Under the pieces are notes generated by a model. It made no database searches, had not been told where the DNA came from, and saw nothing but the letters and a program-made list of their open reading frames with translations. Positions 52,609-61,247 of a stretch of DNA of 64,000 bases are shown here, one piece after another. Made by a program: the position numbers and the translations under genes. Origin of the DNA: Clostridium sardiniense (GTDB lineage Bacteria; Bacillota; Clostridia; Clostridiales; Clostridiaceae); assembly GCF_016907995.1 (NCBI RefSeq), contig NZ_JAFBDA010000006.1, positions 124,001-188,000 on the forward strand, written 5' to 3'. How positions within the stretch are numbered: the stretch's first letter is position 1; each line of letters starts with the position of its first letter.

Positions 52609-53689
52609 TAGAGGAATAGTATCTATATTAGCAATCATTTTAGGTCTTTTAACAGGTGCATTACTTATGTTTACGATAAACAGTAATCCTATAGAAGGAT
52701 TTGCATATTTATTCCAGGGTGGACTTAAAAGCGTGGAGAGAATTGGTAATACTATAGCAACAGCTACTCCTTTAATACTTACTGGTTTATCTGTAGCTTT
52801 TGCTTTTAGAACAGGGCTTTTTAATATTGGAGCAGCTGGACAAATGTTATTTGGTGGATTTTGTGCTACAGCTGTAGGATTAACAGTTGATGTACCAAGA
52901 CCATTACTTTTAGCATTAATGGTAGCTGCTGGTATACTTGGAGGTGCAGCAGTTGCAACAATTCCAGGTATATTGAAAGCTAAGTTTAATGTTCATGAAG
53001 TTGTATCAACAATTATGATGAACTGGACAGTATTTTGGTTTGTTTATTATGCGGTACCAAAATATTTTCAAGGACAATATGCAACAGAATCAAGACCATT
53101 ACCAGATACAGCACTATTTAGATTAGAATGGCTTTCAAAGTTGTTTAAAGGCTCATATATAAACTTAGGGATAATTTTAGCTGTATTAGCGATTATTGTC
53201 ATTGGATTTATATTAAATAAAACAACTTTAGGATATGAGCTTAAAGCGGTTGGATTTAATAGACATGGTGCAGAATATGCTGGAATACCAGTAAATAAGA
53301 ACATAGTTCTTTCAATGATGATATCAGGTGGACTTGCAGGTCTTGCAGGTGCGATTGAATATGCTGGAAATACAAATATAATTCAAATAGGAGTACTTCC
53401 AACCCAAGGATTTGATGGAATAGCAGTTTCATTACTTGGCGCAAATTCTCCAATAGGAGTTTTATTTGCGGCACTTTTCTTTGGAGTATTATACACAGGA
53501 AGTGGATTTATGAGTGCTATGACAGAAATTCCACCAGAGATAGCAAATACTATTATGGCAACAATAATTTATTTTGCAGCAACTAGTGTTATGATAGAAA
53601 GATTAATTAACAAAATGAAACTTAAGAAAAAGCAAAAAGAACTCATACTTCCAATAGATGATAGAGTTAATGAAAGGAAGGTGAAGTAA
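52598..53689 (+). CDS. nupB: Nucleoside ABC importer permease 1
   Basis: 363 aa, about eight to ten membrane segments, BPD_transp_2 family. Motifs: TGLSVAFAFRTGLFNIGAAGQ, and the coupling region ELKAVGFNRHGAEYAGIPVNKN. The gene overlaps nupA, with AGGAGG in the nupA end as ribosome binding site. The positively charged C-terminal tail is cytoplasmic. It pairs with the permease that follows. Confidence 0.92.
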   Translation: MKTNRGIVSILAIILGLLTGALLMFTINSNPIEGFAYLFQGGLKSVERIGNTIATATPLILTGLSVAFAFRTGLFNIGAAGQMLFGGFCATAVGLTVDVPRPLLLALMVAAGILGGAAVATIPGILKAKFNVHEVVSTIMMNWTVFWFVYYAVPKYFQGQYATESRPLPDTALFRLEWLSKLFKGSYINLGIILAVLAIIVIGFILNKTTLGYELKAVGFNRHGAEYAGIPVNKNIVLSMMISGGLAGLAGAIEYAGNTNIIQIGVLPTQGFDGIAVSLLGANSPIGVLFAALFFGVLYTGSGFMSAMTEIPPEIANTIMATIIYFAATSVMIERLINKMKLKKKQKELILPIDDRVNERKVK

Positions 53690-53690
53690 T

Positions 53691-54641
53691 ATGCTAAATA
53701 CATTACAAGATGTATTTCCATACGCAATTGCATTTACAATACCACTTTTAATTACAGCACTTGGAGCATTATATAGTGAAAGAAGTGGTGTAACTAATAT
53801 AGGACTTGATGGTCTTATGATAGTTGGATCATTTATCGGAGCTTTTACAATAGTAACACTTCAAGATAAACTATCAGGTAATCTACCTATATGGATTGGA
53901 CTTTTAGTTGCAACCATAGCTGGAGTATTATTTTCACTATTACATGCATTTGCAAGTATTCACTTAAATGCAGATCAGATAATAAGTGGTACTGCTATAA
54001 ATATGATAGCAGGTGCTATTACTGTATTCTTAGCTAGAAATATTACAGGCAGTGGAAATATAAGAATAAGGCAAGGATTAATACCAGAAGATATACCAGT
54101 ATTAAGTGAAATACCACTAATAGGGCCTCTATTATTTACAAATACTTATACATCAACATGGCTTATAATAGGGATTCTTATAATAGCTACATTTGTACTT
54201 TATAAAACTCCATTTGGAATGAGACTTAGAGCGTGTGGAGAACATCCACAGGCAGCAGATGCAGCTGGAATAAATGTATATAAAATGAGATATATAGGGG
54301 TTATGGTATCTGGAGGATTTTCAGCACTTGGAGGTGCAATAATAATTGCAACTTATGCTGGTGAATTCAATGGAAATGTTGGAGGACTTGGGTTCTTAGC
54401 ACTTGCAGCTTTAATATTTGGACAGTGGAAACCTCTTGGAATATTAGGTGCAACATTCTTCTTTGGATTTGCAAGTACTATAGCTAATGTTTCACAAGTT
54501 ATACCAGAACTTGCTACATTCCCACCATTTATATTAAAAGCTTTCCCATATGTAATGACATTAATTGCATTAATAATATTCTCAAAGAGTTCAAGAGCGC
54601 CTAAGGCTGTTGGTGAACCTTTTGATAAGGGAAAAAGATAA
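53691..54641 (+). CDS. nupC: Nucleoside ABC importer permease 2
   Basis: 316 aa, BPD_transp_2 family, with SERSGVTNIGLDGLMIVGSF near the start and LRACGEHPQAADAAGINVYK as coupling loop. It starts 1 nt after the nupB stop with GGAAGG as site. With NupA, NupB and the Bmp lipoprotein it completes a nucleoside importer, and DeoD at 45045 could use the imported purine nucleosides. A strong terminator follows. Confidence 0.92.
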   Translation: MLNTLQDVFPYAIAFTIPLLITALGALYSERSGVTNIGLDGLMIVGSFIGAFTIVTLQDKLSGNLPIWIGLLVATIAGVLFSLLHAFASIHLNADQIISGTAINMIAGAITVFLARNITGSGNIRIRQGLIPEDIPVLSEIPLIGPLLFTNTYTSTWLIIGILIIATFVLYKTPFGMRLRACGEHPQAADAAGINVYKMRYIGVMVSGGFSALGGAIIIATYAGEFNGNVGGLGFLALAALIFGQWKPLGILGATFFFGFASTIANVSQVIPELATFPPFILKAFPYVMTLIALIIFSKSSRAPKAVGEPFDKGKR

Positions 54642-54650
54642 TAAATTTAT

Positions 54651-54688
54651 AAAAAGCGCCATAGAGAAACTCTCTATGACGCTTTTTC
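54651..54688 (+). terminator. Terminator of the nucleoside importer operon
   Basis: AAAAAGCG and CATAGAG pair with CTCTATG and CGCTTTTT over a small loop, with one mismatch. The remaining ~250 nt up to the next gene are AT-rich with nothing recognised. Confidence 0.9.
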
Positions 54689-54939
54689 AATCATTATAAA
54701 CACTACTTATTAATTAATATATTTTTATACTAATTCTTTTATTATTGCTAATATTTGAATTTTTTATGATATTAATAATAAATATTTTAGGCTTTTTATA
54801 GATAATATTATATCAGAGAATTCTTTTTACTGCAAAGGTCATAGTAAAAGGAATTTACTGGTATATAATTTTAAATATGTACTTGTTATAGCATTATATA
54901 TTAGAAATTTAATAATGTAATTAATCTTAAATTCTATTT

Positions 54940-55530
54940 TTAAAACTGAAGTTTTAATATATGACTATTATCTTTTAAATAACAAACATATTCTCCACAC
55001 CAACTAAATTCGATGGTTCCATCATATTTTAAGATTAAAAGATTATCCTTTAAACCTTCAAGAGGCTTAGAAAAAATTAAATATTTAGGTTCCATAATAT
55101 AACCTATAGGTTTATCTGTAAAAAGATATTGTTTTTCTATAATAAATTTATTTGTTCCCATTGGAGAAGATATAAATTCTTTTTTTGAATCACAACTTAA
55201 AAACCCTATAAAAAGAGTTGCCATTATTAATGCACCAGAAATTATATTAGAAAATATTCTAATGTTTAAATTTTTAATATTTTTAAGTCTTAAAATACAA
55301 TAAAGCAATATAATAAAATTAATTAATATAGATGGGTATAAAGAAGAAAGATTATATTCAGTAAAATATGTAATTAAGATAGGAATTAAATTCAATAAAA
55401 ATAGTATAAAAAATAATAAATCAAGCTTTAGAAAATTTATATTTTTATTTTTAATAATTTTAAATATAAAATAAATAAATGATATACTTAAGATTATTAT
55501 AAAAATTCCAATAGATGATATATAAATCAT
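54940..55530 (-). CDS. Membrane protein of unknown function, 196 aa
   Basis: Four hydrophobic segments (about 3-24, 35-57, 68-83, 94-114) are followed by a C-terminal soluble domain of about 85 residues. The domain begins just after SCDSKKEFIS and contains FIIEKQYLFTDKPIGYIMEPK and EFSWCGEYVCYL. GGGGGA lies before the ATG on the minus strand. No family is recognised. A 10-bp inverted repeat lies directly before its ribosome binding site, suggesting specific control. Confidence 0.62.
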   Translation of the reverse strand: MIYISSIGIFIIILSISFIYFIFKIIKNKNINFLKLDLLFFILFLLNLIPILITYFTEYNLSSLYPSILINFIILLYCILRLKNIKNLNIRIFSNIISGALIMATLFIGFLSCDSKKEFISSPMGTNKFIIEKQYLFTDKPIGYIMEPKYLIFSKPLEGLKDNLLILKYDGTIEFSWCGEYVCYLKDNSHILKLQF

Positions 55531-55542
55531 TGCTGTCCCCCT

Positions 55543-55588
55543 TTTTAGTGCAAAACAATAAGTAATATTTTAATGTTATGCACTAAAA
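55543..55588 (-). promoter_or_regulatory. Inverted repeat in the leader of the 196-aa membrane protein
   Basis: TTTTAGTGCA (55543-55552) and its exact complement TGCACTAAAA (55579-55588) flank 26 nt of AT-rich DNA. On the minus strand the second arm abuts the ribosome binding site. It could be an operator or a hairpin that affects translation. Confidence 0.45.
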
Positions 55589-55688
55589 TTATATCAATTA
55601 GGCATATTTGTGTAAATAAAATAATGAATTCTAAAAAATATAATATGTATAAATATATTGTATATAAATAGATTTAAGGAGTAACAAA

Positions 55689-57638
55689 ATGAAGAAAACA
55701 ATAGGAATATTTGCTCATGTAGATGGAGGGAAAACTACATTCTCTGAGCAATTACTTTATCATACAAATAGTATTAGAAATAGAGGAAGGGTGGATCATA
55801 AAGATTCATATCTAGATAGTCATAAGATAGAAAAGGAACGTGGTATAACTGTATTTTCAGATATTGCAAAATTTAATTATAAAGATTCAACATATTATTT
55901 AGTAGATACTCCAGGGCATATAGATTTCTCACCAGAGATGGAAAGAGCTATAGGGATATTAGACTACGCAATACTTATAATTAGTGCGGTAGAGGGTATA
56001 CAAGGACATACTGAAACTATATGGAATATATTAAGAAAACATAATATTCCAACATTTATATTTATAAATAAAGTAGATAGAACTGGGGCAGATATTAGTA
56101 AAGTCTTAAGTGATGCAAAAGTTAATCTAAGCAAGAACATATTTTTCATAGATTATAATATAAATGAAGGTATAAATGAAAATGATAAGGAATTTATAGC
56201 AGATAGAGATGATGAATTACTTAATCTTTATTTAGAAGGAGAATGTAATGAAGAATTATGGAGAGATAGATTAAAGGAACTAATAAAAAATAATGATATT
56301 TTTCCATGTTTTAAAGGATCTGCTCTTTTGGATGAAGGAATTGTAGAGTTTTTAGATGCATTTGATTTTCTTACAAGTACAGATTATAGAAATGATGGTA
56401 GCTTTAAGGGAAGAGTATTTAAGGTGAAATATGACGATAAAGGTAATAGAGTAACTTTTATAAAAGCAATAGGTGGAAAGCTTAAAGCTAAAGATGAAAT
56501 AACTTTTAACTTAAATAATAAGGAAGTAAATGAAAAAGTAAATGGAGTAAGAATATATAATGGAAGTAAGTTTAATATAGTAGATGAAGCCTTAGCTGGA
56601 GACCTCTTTGGTGTAATTGGAGTAGAGAATCTTAAAGCAGGAATGTCAATTGGATTAGATAAAGATTTTATTTATGAAATGATTCCTACATTAAAAGCAA
56701 AAGTGATATATGATGAAAAACTTAATCATAACGATATATTAAAAATATTTAGGATTCTTGAAAGTGAAGATGGCAGCTTAAATGTAGTTTGGGATGAAAC
56801 TCTAAAGGAAATGCATGTAAGTATAATGGGAAAAATACAACTTGAGGTATTAAAAGAAGTTTTATCTGATAGATTTAATTTAAATATAGATTTTGGAAGT
56901 CCAGAAATATTATATAAGGAAACTATTGTAGGAGATACTTTAGGATGTGGTCATTTTGAACCATTAGGACATTATTCAGAAGTTCATTTTAAGATAGAAG
57001 AAGGAGAAAGAGGAAGCGGAATAATTTTTGAAAACAAATGCCATACTGATGATTTAACTGTAGGTAATCAAAATCTTATAAAAAGCCATGTATTTGAAAA
57101 AGAACATAGAGGAATACTTACAGGAAGTCCAATTACTGATATTAAGGTAACATTGCTTACAGGAAGAGCACATAATAAGCATACAAGTGGTGGTGATTTT
57201 AGAGAATCTACTAAAAGAGCTTTAAGACAAGGACTAGAACTTGCAAAATGTAGACTACTTGAGCCATATTATAAATTTAAGATCGATGTAAGCATGGATT
57301 TGATAGGAAGAGTTTTATCAGATATACAAAAAATGAAGGGTGAATTTGAGGAGCCTATAAGTTATGATAATAAGGTTATTATTAAAGGTAGGGGGCCAGT
57401 TAAAACATTTATGAATTATCCTTTAGAATTTGTAAGTTTTACAAAAGGTAAAGGGACCCTTAGTTTATTATTTGATGGATATGATGTTTGTAATAATGAA
57501 GAAGAAATAATAGAAGAAAAAGGCTATGATAGAAACTCAGATATTGAGTATACTAGCACTTCAATTTTTTGCTCAAAGGGACAATCATATTTAGTAAAGG
57601 GCGAAGATGCTAGAGAATATATGCATTGTTTAAAGTAA
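55689..57638 (+). CDS. TetM/EF-G-like translational GTPase
   Basis: 649 aa, close to ribosomal protection proteins (about 640). G motifs: GIFAHVDGGKTTFSE (G1), RGIT (G2), DTPGHIDF (G3), NKVDR (G4) and GSAL (G5). Domains II-V follow, with LTGRAHNKHTSGGDFREST at the tip of domain IV. In Tet(M) this tip has the SPVSTPADFR loop that displaces tetracycline; here it is different, keeping only ADFR-like GDFRE. A chromosomal, non-mobile setting suggests a housekeeping or stress role rather than an acquired resistance gene. AGGAG at 55677-55681 is the ribosome binding site. Confidence 0.88.
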   Translation: MKKTIGIFAHVDGGKTTFSEQLLYHTNSIRNRGRVDHKDSYLDSHKIEKERGITVFSDIAKFNYKDSTYYLVDTPGHIDFSPEMERAIGILDYAILIISAVEGIQGHTETIWNILRKHNIPTFIFINKVDRTGADISKVLSDAKVNLSKNIFFIDYNINEGINENDKEFIADRDDELLNLYLEGECNEELWRDRLKELIKNNDIFPCFKGSALLDEGIVEFLDAFDFLTSTDYRNDGSFKGRVFKVKYDDKGNRVTFIKAIGGKLKAKDEITFNLNNKEVNEKVNGVRIYNGSKFNIVDEALAGDLFGVIGVENLKAGMSIGLDKDFIYEMIPTLKAKVIYDEKLNHNDILKIFRILESEDGSLNVVWDETLKEMHVSIMGKIQLEVLKEVLSDRFNLNIDFGSPEILYKETIVGDTLGCGHFEPLGHYSEVHFKIEEGERGSGIIFENKCHTDDLTVGNQNLIKSHVFEKEHRGILTGSPITDIKVTLLTGRAHNKHTSGGDFRESTKRALRQGLELAKCRLLEPYYKFKIDVSMDLIGRVLSDIQKMKGEFEEPISYDNKVIIKGRGPVKTFMNYPLEFVSFTKGKGTLSLLFDGYDVCNNEEEIIEEKGYDRNSDIEYTSTSIFCSKGQSYLVKGEDAREYMHCLK

Positions 57639-57676
57639 TTAAAATTTAAAATAACGGGGTAAGGAGAGTTTAATAT

Positions 57677-58411
57677 ATGAGGTGTGTTATTATACATGGA
57701 AGTCCAAGAAGGGGAAATACTTGGAATGTATTAAATATGGTCATTGATGAGTTAAGGGATATTCCTAATATAGAATTTGATATTATTGAGCTTGGGAAAA
57801 TTAAATTAGATACATGTATAGGTTGCTTTAATTGTATAATTAAAGGCGAAGATAGATGTCCACATAATAATGATATGAAAATTTTAAGAGATAAGATTGA
57901 AGAAGCAGAAGTTATAATAATGACATCACCAGTATATTCAATGCAAGTATCTGGACTTTTAAAGAATTTTATAGATCATATGTCATTTAAGTTTCATAGA
58001 CCTGGATATTATAAAAAGAAAGGGTTAGTTATAGCAACAACAGCTGGAGCAGGTCATAAAAATGCAACAAAATATATGAAAGAAGTTTTAGGATTTTGGG
58101 GAATAAATAAAGTTAATTCAATTGCAGTGGCTTATAGAAGGAAAGAGCTTACAGAGAAGAATATAGATTATATAAAAAAAGAAGCGAGAAAATTTAAAAG
58201 CGAATTAATTAAAGGTGATATACCCAAAAGCGGTTTTAAACAAGTGCTAATGTATAATGCATGGCGTGGGATGTCTAGTAATGATAAATCCATGGAAGCT
58301 GATTATAATTATTATAAAAATAATGGGGCAGACTATTATAGAGATGCAAATGTGAATAAAATTAAAATAATTATAGGAAATCTGGTATATAAAGTTATAA
58401 AAAGAGGATAA
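57677..58411 (+). CDS. NAD(P)H-dependent FMN reductase/flavodoxin-like protein
   Basis: 244 aa. The N-terminal flavodoxin-like fold starts VIIHGSPRRGNTWNVL, the FMN phosphate loop. The CIGCFNCIIKGEDRCPHNND stretch holds three Cys as in iron-sulfur flavoproteins and related reductases, and MTSPVYSMQVSGLLKNFIDH is the conserved second FMN motif. The C-terminal ~60 residues are basic and unusual. AAGGAGAG at 57661-57668 is the ribosome binding site. The electron acceptor is not known. Confidence 0.86.
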   Translation: MRCVIIHGSPRRGNTWNVLNMVIDELRDIPNIEFDIIELGKIKLDTCIGCFNCIIKGEDRCPHNNDMKILRDKIEEAEVIIMTSPVYSMQVSGLLKNFIDHMSFKFHRPGYYKKKGLVIATTAGAGHKNATKYMKEVLGFWGINKVNSIAVAYRRKELTEKNIDYIKKEARKFKSELIKGDIPKSGFKQVLMYNAWRGMSSNDKSMEADYNYYKNNGADYYRDANVNKIKIIIGNLVYKVIKRG

Positions 58412-58478
58412 ATATTACTTTATATACAGAGTTATTGTATAATATAGATAGATTTTAATTTCGAAAGGGGCTTATGTT

Positions 58479-59708
58479 ATGAAAAAGGTTAACGAAAGAT
58501 TTTTAGAGTATGTAAAAGTTGATACAAAATCAGATGAAACAACAAGAGTTACTCCAAGTACAAAAGGACAGTTAGAACTTGGAAAAATTTTAGAAAAAGA
58601 ACTTAAGGAAATAGGTCTTGAAGATGTTCATGTTGATGAATTTGGATATGTTTATGGAACACTTAAAAGCAATTCAGACAAGAAAGATATTCCTACTATA
58701 GGATTTATATCTCACATGGATACAGCTCCAGATATGAGCGGTAAAAATGTTAATCCTCAAATTGTAGAAAATTATGATGGGGGAGTAATAGTTTTAAATG
58801 AAGATCTTAATATAAAATTAGATCCAAAAGAATTACCAGAACTTAAAAACTACATAGGAAAAACTCTTATAACAACAGATGGAACTACACTTTTAGGAGC
58901 AGATGATAAGGCCGGTATTTCAGAAATAATAACTGCAATGGAATATTTAATAAATCATCCAGAAATAAAGCATGGAGATATAAAAATCGGATTTACTCCT
59001 GATGAAGAAATCGGAGAAGGGGCAGATCATTTTAATGTTAAAGAATTTAATGCAGACTTTGCATATACAGTAGATGGTGGTCCACTTGGGGAATTAGAAT
59101 TTGAAAACTTCAATGCTGCAGGAGCTAAGGTTACTATAGTAGGTAGAAACGTACATCCAGGTAGTGCAAAAGGGAAGATGATTAACTCAGCATTAATTGC
59201 TCATGAATTCTTAAATTTACTTCCATTAGACGAAGTACCAGAGAAAACAGAAAATTATGAAGGATTCTCATTCCTTTTAGGTATAGAAGGAAGTGTTGAG
59301 AAAACAGAGATGTCATTTATAATAAGAGATTTCTTTGAAAATGAATTTGAAAGAAGAAAAGAAGAGTTTAAAAAGGCTGCAGAAAAATTAAATGATATAT
59401 ACGGAAAAGATATTGTTAAAGTAGAAATAAAAGAACAATATAGAAATATGAAAGAAAAGATTGAGCCAGTAATGCATATTATTGATGTTGCAAAGAAGGC
59501 TATGGAAATGGCAGACGTAGTTCCAGAAATAAAACCAATAAGAGGTGGAACTGATGGAGCAAGACTATCATTTATGGGACTTCCAACACCAAACATGTTT
59601 ACAGGCGGAGAAAACTTCCATGGAAGATATGAATATATTGCAATAGAATCAATGGAAAAAGCTGTTGAAACTATTATAAATATAGTTAAGATATATGGAG
59701 AACAATAA
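58479..59708 (+). CDS. pepT: Peptidase T (tripeptide aminopeptidase)
   Basis: 409 aa, M20B family, the normal length. Zinc-ligand and catalytic motifs: GFISHMDTAPD (His, Asp), GADDKAGISEI (Asp bridging), TPDEEIGEGADHF (Glu), TVDGGPLGELEFENFNAA and the C-terminal GGENFHGRYEYIAI (His). It releases the N-terminal residue from tripeptides in the cytoplasm. AAAGGGG at 58464-58470 is the ribosome binding site. A terminator follows. Confidence 0.95.
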   Translation: MKKVNERFLEYVKVDTKSDETTRVTPSTKGQLELGKILEKELKEIGLEDVHVDEFGYVYGTLKSNSDKKDIPTIGFISHMDTAPDMSGKNVNPQIVENYDGGVIVLNEDLNIKLDPKELPELKNYIGKTLITTDGTTLLGADDKAGISEIITAMEYLINHPEIKHGDIKIGFTPDEEIGEGADHFNVKEFNADFAYTVDGGPLGELEFENFNAAGAKVTIVGRNVHPGSAKGKMINSALIAHEFLNLLPLDEVPEKTENYEGFSFLLGIEGSVEKTEMSFIIRDFFENEFERRKEEFKKAAEKLNDIYGKDIVKVEIKEQYRNMKEKIEPVMHIIDVAKKAMEMADVVPEIKPIRGGTDGARLSFMGLPTPNMFTGGENFHGRYEYIAIESMEKAVETIINIVKIYGEQ

Positions 59709-59730
59709 GCTATATAATAATTGTTAAATA

Positions 59731-59763
59731 AAAAAGCCTAAGATTAAAACTTAGGCTTTTTTA
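59731..59763 (+). terminator. Rho-independent terminator after pepT
   Basis: AAAAAAGCCTAAG pairs with CTTAGGCTTTTTT over ATTAAAA. Confidence 0.92.
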
Positions 59764-59818
59764 TTTTCACTAAGTTTAGGAAGTAAAAACTTATAATCTC
59801 ATAAAATTACAAAATAAC

Positions 59819-59852
59819 AAAAAGAAGTAGGATAAAAATCCTACTTCTTTTT
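59819..59852 (-). terminator. Terminator for the small minus-strand gene
   Basis: AAAAAGAAGTAGGAT pairs perfectly with ATCCTACTTCTTTTT. It lies 15 nt after the stop of the 69-aa gene. Confidence 0.85.
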
Positions 59853-59866
59853 GTTTGTTAGAATAT

Positions 59867-60076
59867 TTATTTTTGTGTACCTGCAATTAATAAGCAAAAT
59901 AAACCACTTGCTATAGTTAAAAAACTAATGAAATGATGTGTATTTGTTATTGAGGCTAGATTAAAAAATAAAGCTAAAACACCACATAGTATACAAATAA
60001 ATCCTAATGTTGCAACTATTAATTTTCCAGAAATAATTTTAGTTTTATCCTTGTCTAACAAATTAAATTTAGGCAT
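59867..60076 (-). CDS. Small two-helix membrane protein, 69 aa
   Basis: From ATG 60076, placed 9 nt after AGGAG; an ATG at 60085 abuts the site and is unlikely. A basic, soluble N-terminal part (MPKFNLLDKDKTK) is followed by two membrane helices (about 19-40 and 49-66). The tail GTQK is short. It has its own terminator. No family is recognised. Confidence 0.68.
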   Translation of the reverse strand: MPKFNLLDKDKTKIISGKLIVATLGFICILCGVLALFFNLASITNTHHFISFLTIASGLFCLLIAGTQK

Positions 60077-60220
60077 ATAAAACATCTCCTTTAAATAAAT
60101 AGTCGTATAAGTTTAGTATATAAAATTTAAAACTTATTATACCTATATTATAATATATAAAGGTATGTATGTAAATGTTTAACCTATCTATATTAAAGAA
60201 ATTAAGTGTTATAAATCAAT

Positions 60221-60253
60221 AAAAAAGACAATCTAATTATATTAGATTGTCTT
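60221..60253 (-). terminator. Terminator for the Cas2-fold-like gene
   Basis: AAGACAATCTAAT pairs with ATTAGATTGTCTT over TAT. On the minus strand a TTTTTT tail follows. Confidence 0.82.
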
Positions 60254-60274
60254 CTAAATAGTATGTTTTTAAAA

Positions 60275-60553
60275 TTATTTATTAAGATTTCTGTCTATCC
60301 AAGATAACGCTCTTTCATCTATAGAACCAGAATGATTTTTATTTATTTCTGAAACAAATAAAAGATCCTTATCTTCAATTACTTCTTTTAAAGAATCATT
60401 TATCTCTTTTGATGAGAATTCAGAATAAACAATCCAACTTGAAGGCATAATTTGAGCCCATGAGCCTAGAGATTTAATTTTTCTAGTTAAATTGCTATCT
60501 TCATCATGATGATGGTGGTGGTTTAAGTGGTAAGTTATCATATATACTGACAT
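60275..60553 (-). CDS. Cas2-fold-like (SinR-family-named) small protein with His cluster
   Basis: 92 aa. VYMITYHLN at the start, KIKSLGSWAQIMPSSWIVYS in the middle and DKDLLFVSEINKNHSG follow the pattern of stand-alone Cas2/VapD-like proteins annotated as SinR family. A run of His and Asp (HHHHHDED, residues 12-19) sits in the first loop and could bind metal. AAGGAG precedes the ATG by 9 nt. No CRISPR array or other cas gene is present. The function is unknown; a toxin or nucleic-acid-binding role is only suggested by the fold. Confidence 0.65.
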   Translation of the reverse strand: MSVYMITYHLNHHHHHDEDSNLTRKIKSLGSWAQIMPSSWIVYSEFSSKEINDSLKEVIEDKDLLFVSEINKNHSGSIDERALSWIDRNLNK

Positions 60554-60686
60554 AATTATGTTCTCCTTAAAATAAATTAATTTAATATTATTATACAGTT
60601 AATGCGATAAAATATCAAATGATAATTAGAATCATGAAAAATTCAAGATTTTAATAGAAACTTAAAGAAAACCTAGTTAACAATAA

Positions 60687-60884
60687 AAAGTTGGAGAATA
60701 TAAAGTTGTATATTCTGTAAGTGACAGCGATTGAGTAACTTCAACTAAAGCAACAGTTAATGCTGATAAGGATATTACGAGCACAGGAAGATAAGATACT
60801 GCTTTATTCTTAATTATTGGAATTATGATTATAAGATTAGGTACTATTTTAATTATTAAAAGAAATAAAAGGTTAATTAAATAA
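60687..60884 (+). pseudogene. Decayed C-terminal tail of an LPXTG-type cell-wall surface protein
   Basis: In one frame the translation reads GEYKVVYSVSDSD, stop, VTSTKATVNADKDITSTGR, stop, DTALFLIIGIMIIRLGTILI then KRNKRLIK and a final stop. This is the layout of an Ig-like end, a sorting motif (ITSTG where LPSTG would be expected), a hydrophobic helix and a basic tail. Two in-frame stops (TGA and TAA) and the lost LP residues show decay. No start or ribosome binding site is present. A hairpin terminator follows at 60894-60925. Confidence 0.7.
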
Positions 60885-60893
60885 ATTTATAGA

Positions 60894-60925
60894 AATAAGC
60901 TCACAATTAGTGAACTTATTTTACT
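60894..60925 (+). terminator. Hairpin terminator behind the decayed surface-protein tail
   Basis: AATAAG and TCAC pair with GTGA and CTTATT over AATTA (with single-base bulges), followed by a T-rich stretch. Confidence 0.65.
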
Positions 60926-61007
60926 TTATAAAATTAATGTTTAGTAGTAAGATAAAGTTTAAATAATAGATGATAGAACTAATAAACTTAATGGAGATGA
61001 ATAATGC

Positions 61008-61172
61008 ATGGAAAAATGTTTGTATTGCAAAAAGGAGATAAAAGGAGATGGTTATAAAAATAAAATAGGAATTTTCTGCTCAGAAGATCATTATGATAAA
61101 TATTATAAATCACTTTCAAAAGAAGAAATAATAAAAATAATGAATAGTATGTGTGTATGTAGTGATGATTAG
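61008..61172 (+). CDS. Small Cys-rich zinc-finger-like protein, 54 aa
   Basis: ATG 61008 to TAG 61172 with GGAG 11 nt upstream. The product begins MEKCLYCKKEIKGDG and has CLYC then FCSEDHYDKYY, the CxxC...C...H pattern of small zinc ribbons or TRASH-like domains. It ends in a second Cys pair (MCVCSDD). An overlapping frame starting ATG 61005 is shorter. A strong palindromic terminator follows. Likely a metal-binding protein; the function is unknown. Confidence 0.62.
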   Translation: MEKCLYCKKEIKGDGYKNKIGIFCSEDHYDKYYKSLSKEEIIKIMNSMCVCSDD

Positions 61173-61187
61173 ATTTAAATTACTATT

Positions 61188-61236
61188 AATTAAGCCTTAT
61201 CGAGGTAAATTATCTCAATAAGGCTTAATTATTTTA
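61188..61236. terminator. Bidirectional terminator between convergent genes
   Basis: AATTAAGCCTTAT pairs perfectly with ATAAGGCTTAATT around an inner GAGGTAAATTATCTC hairpin, with a T-rich tail. Confidence 0.88.
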
Positions 61237-61247
61237 TGGTTAAATAA

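Noticed and set aside
55689-57638. Acquired tetracycline-resistance gene on a mobile element
   Set aside because: No integrase, transposase, repeats or composition change nearby; the domain IV tip differs from Tet(M).
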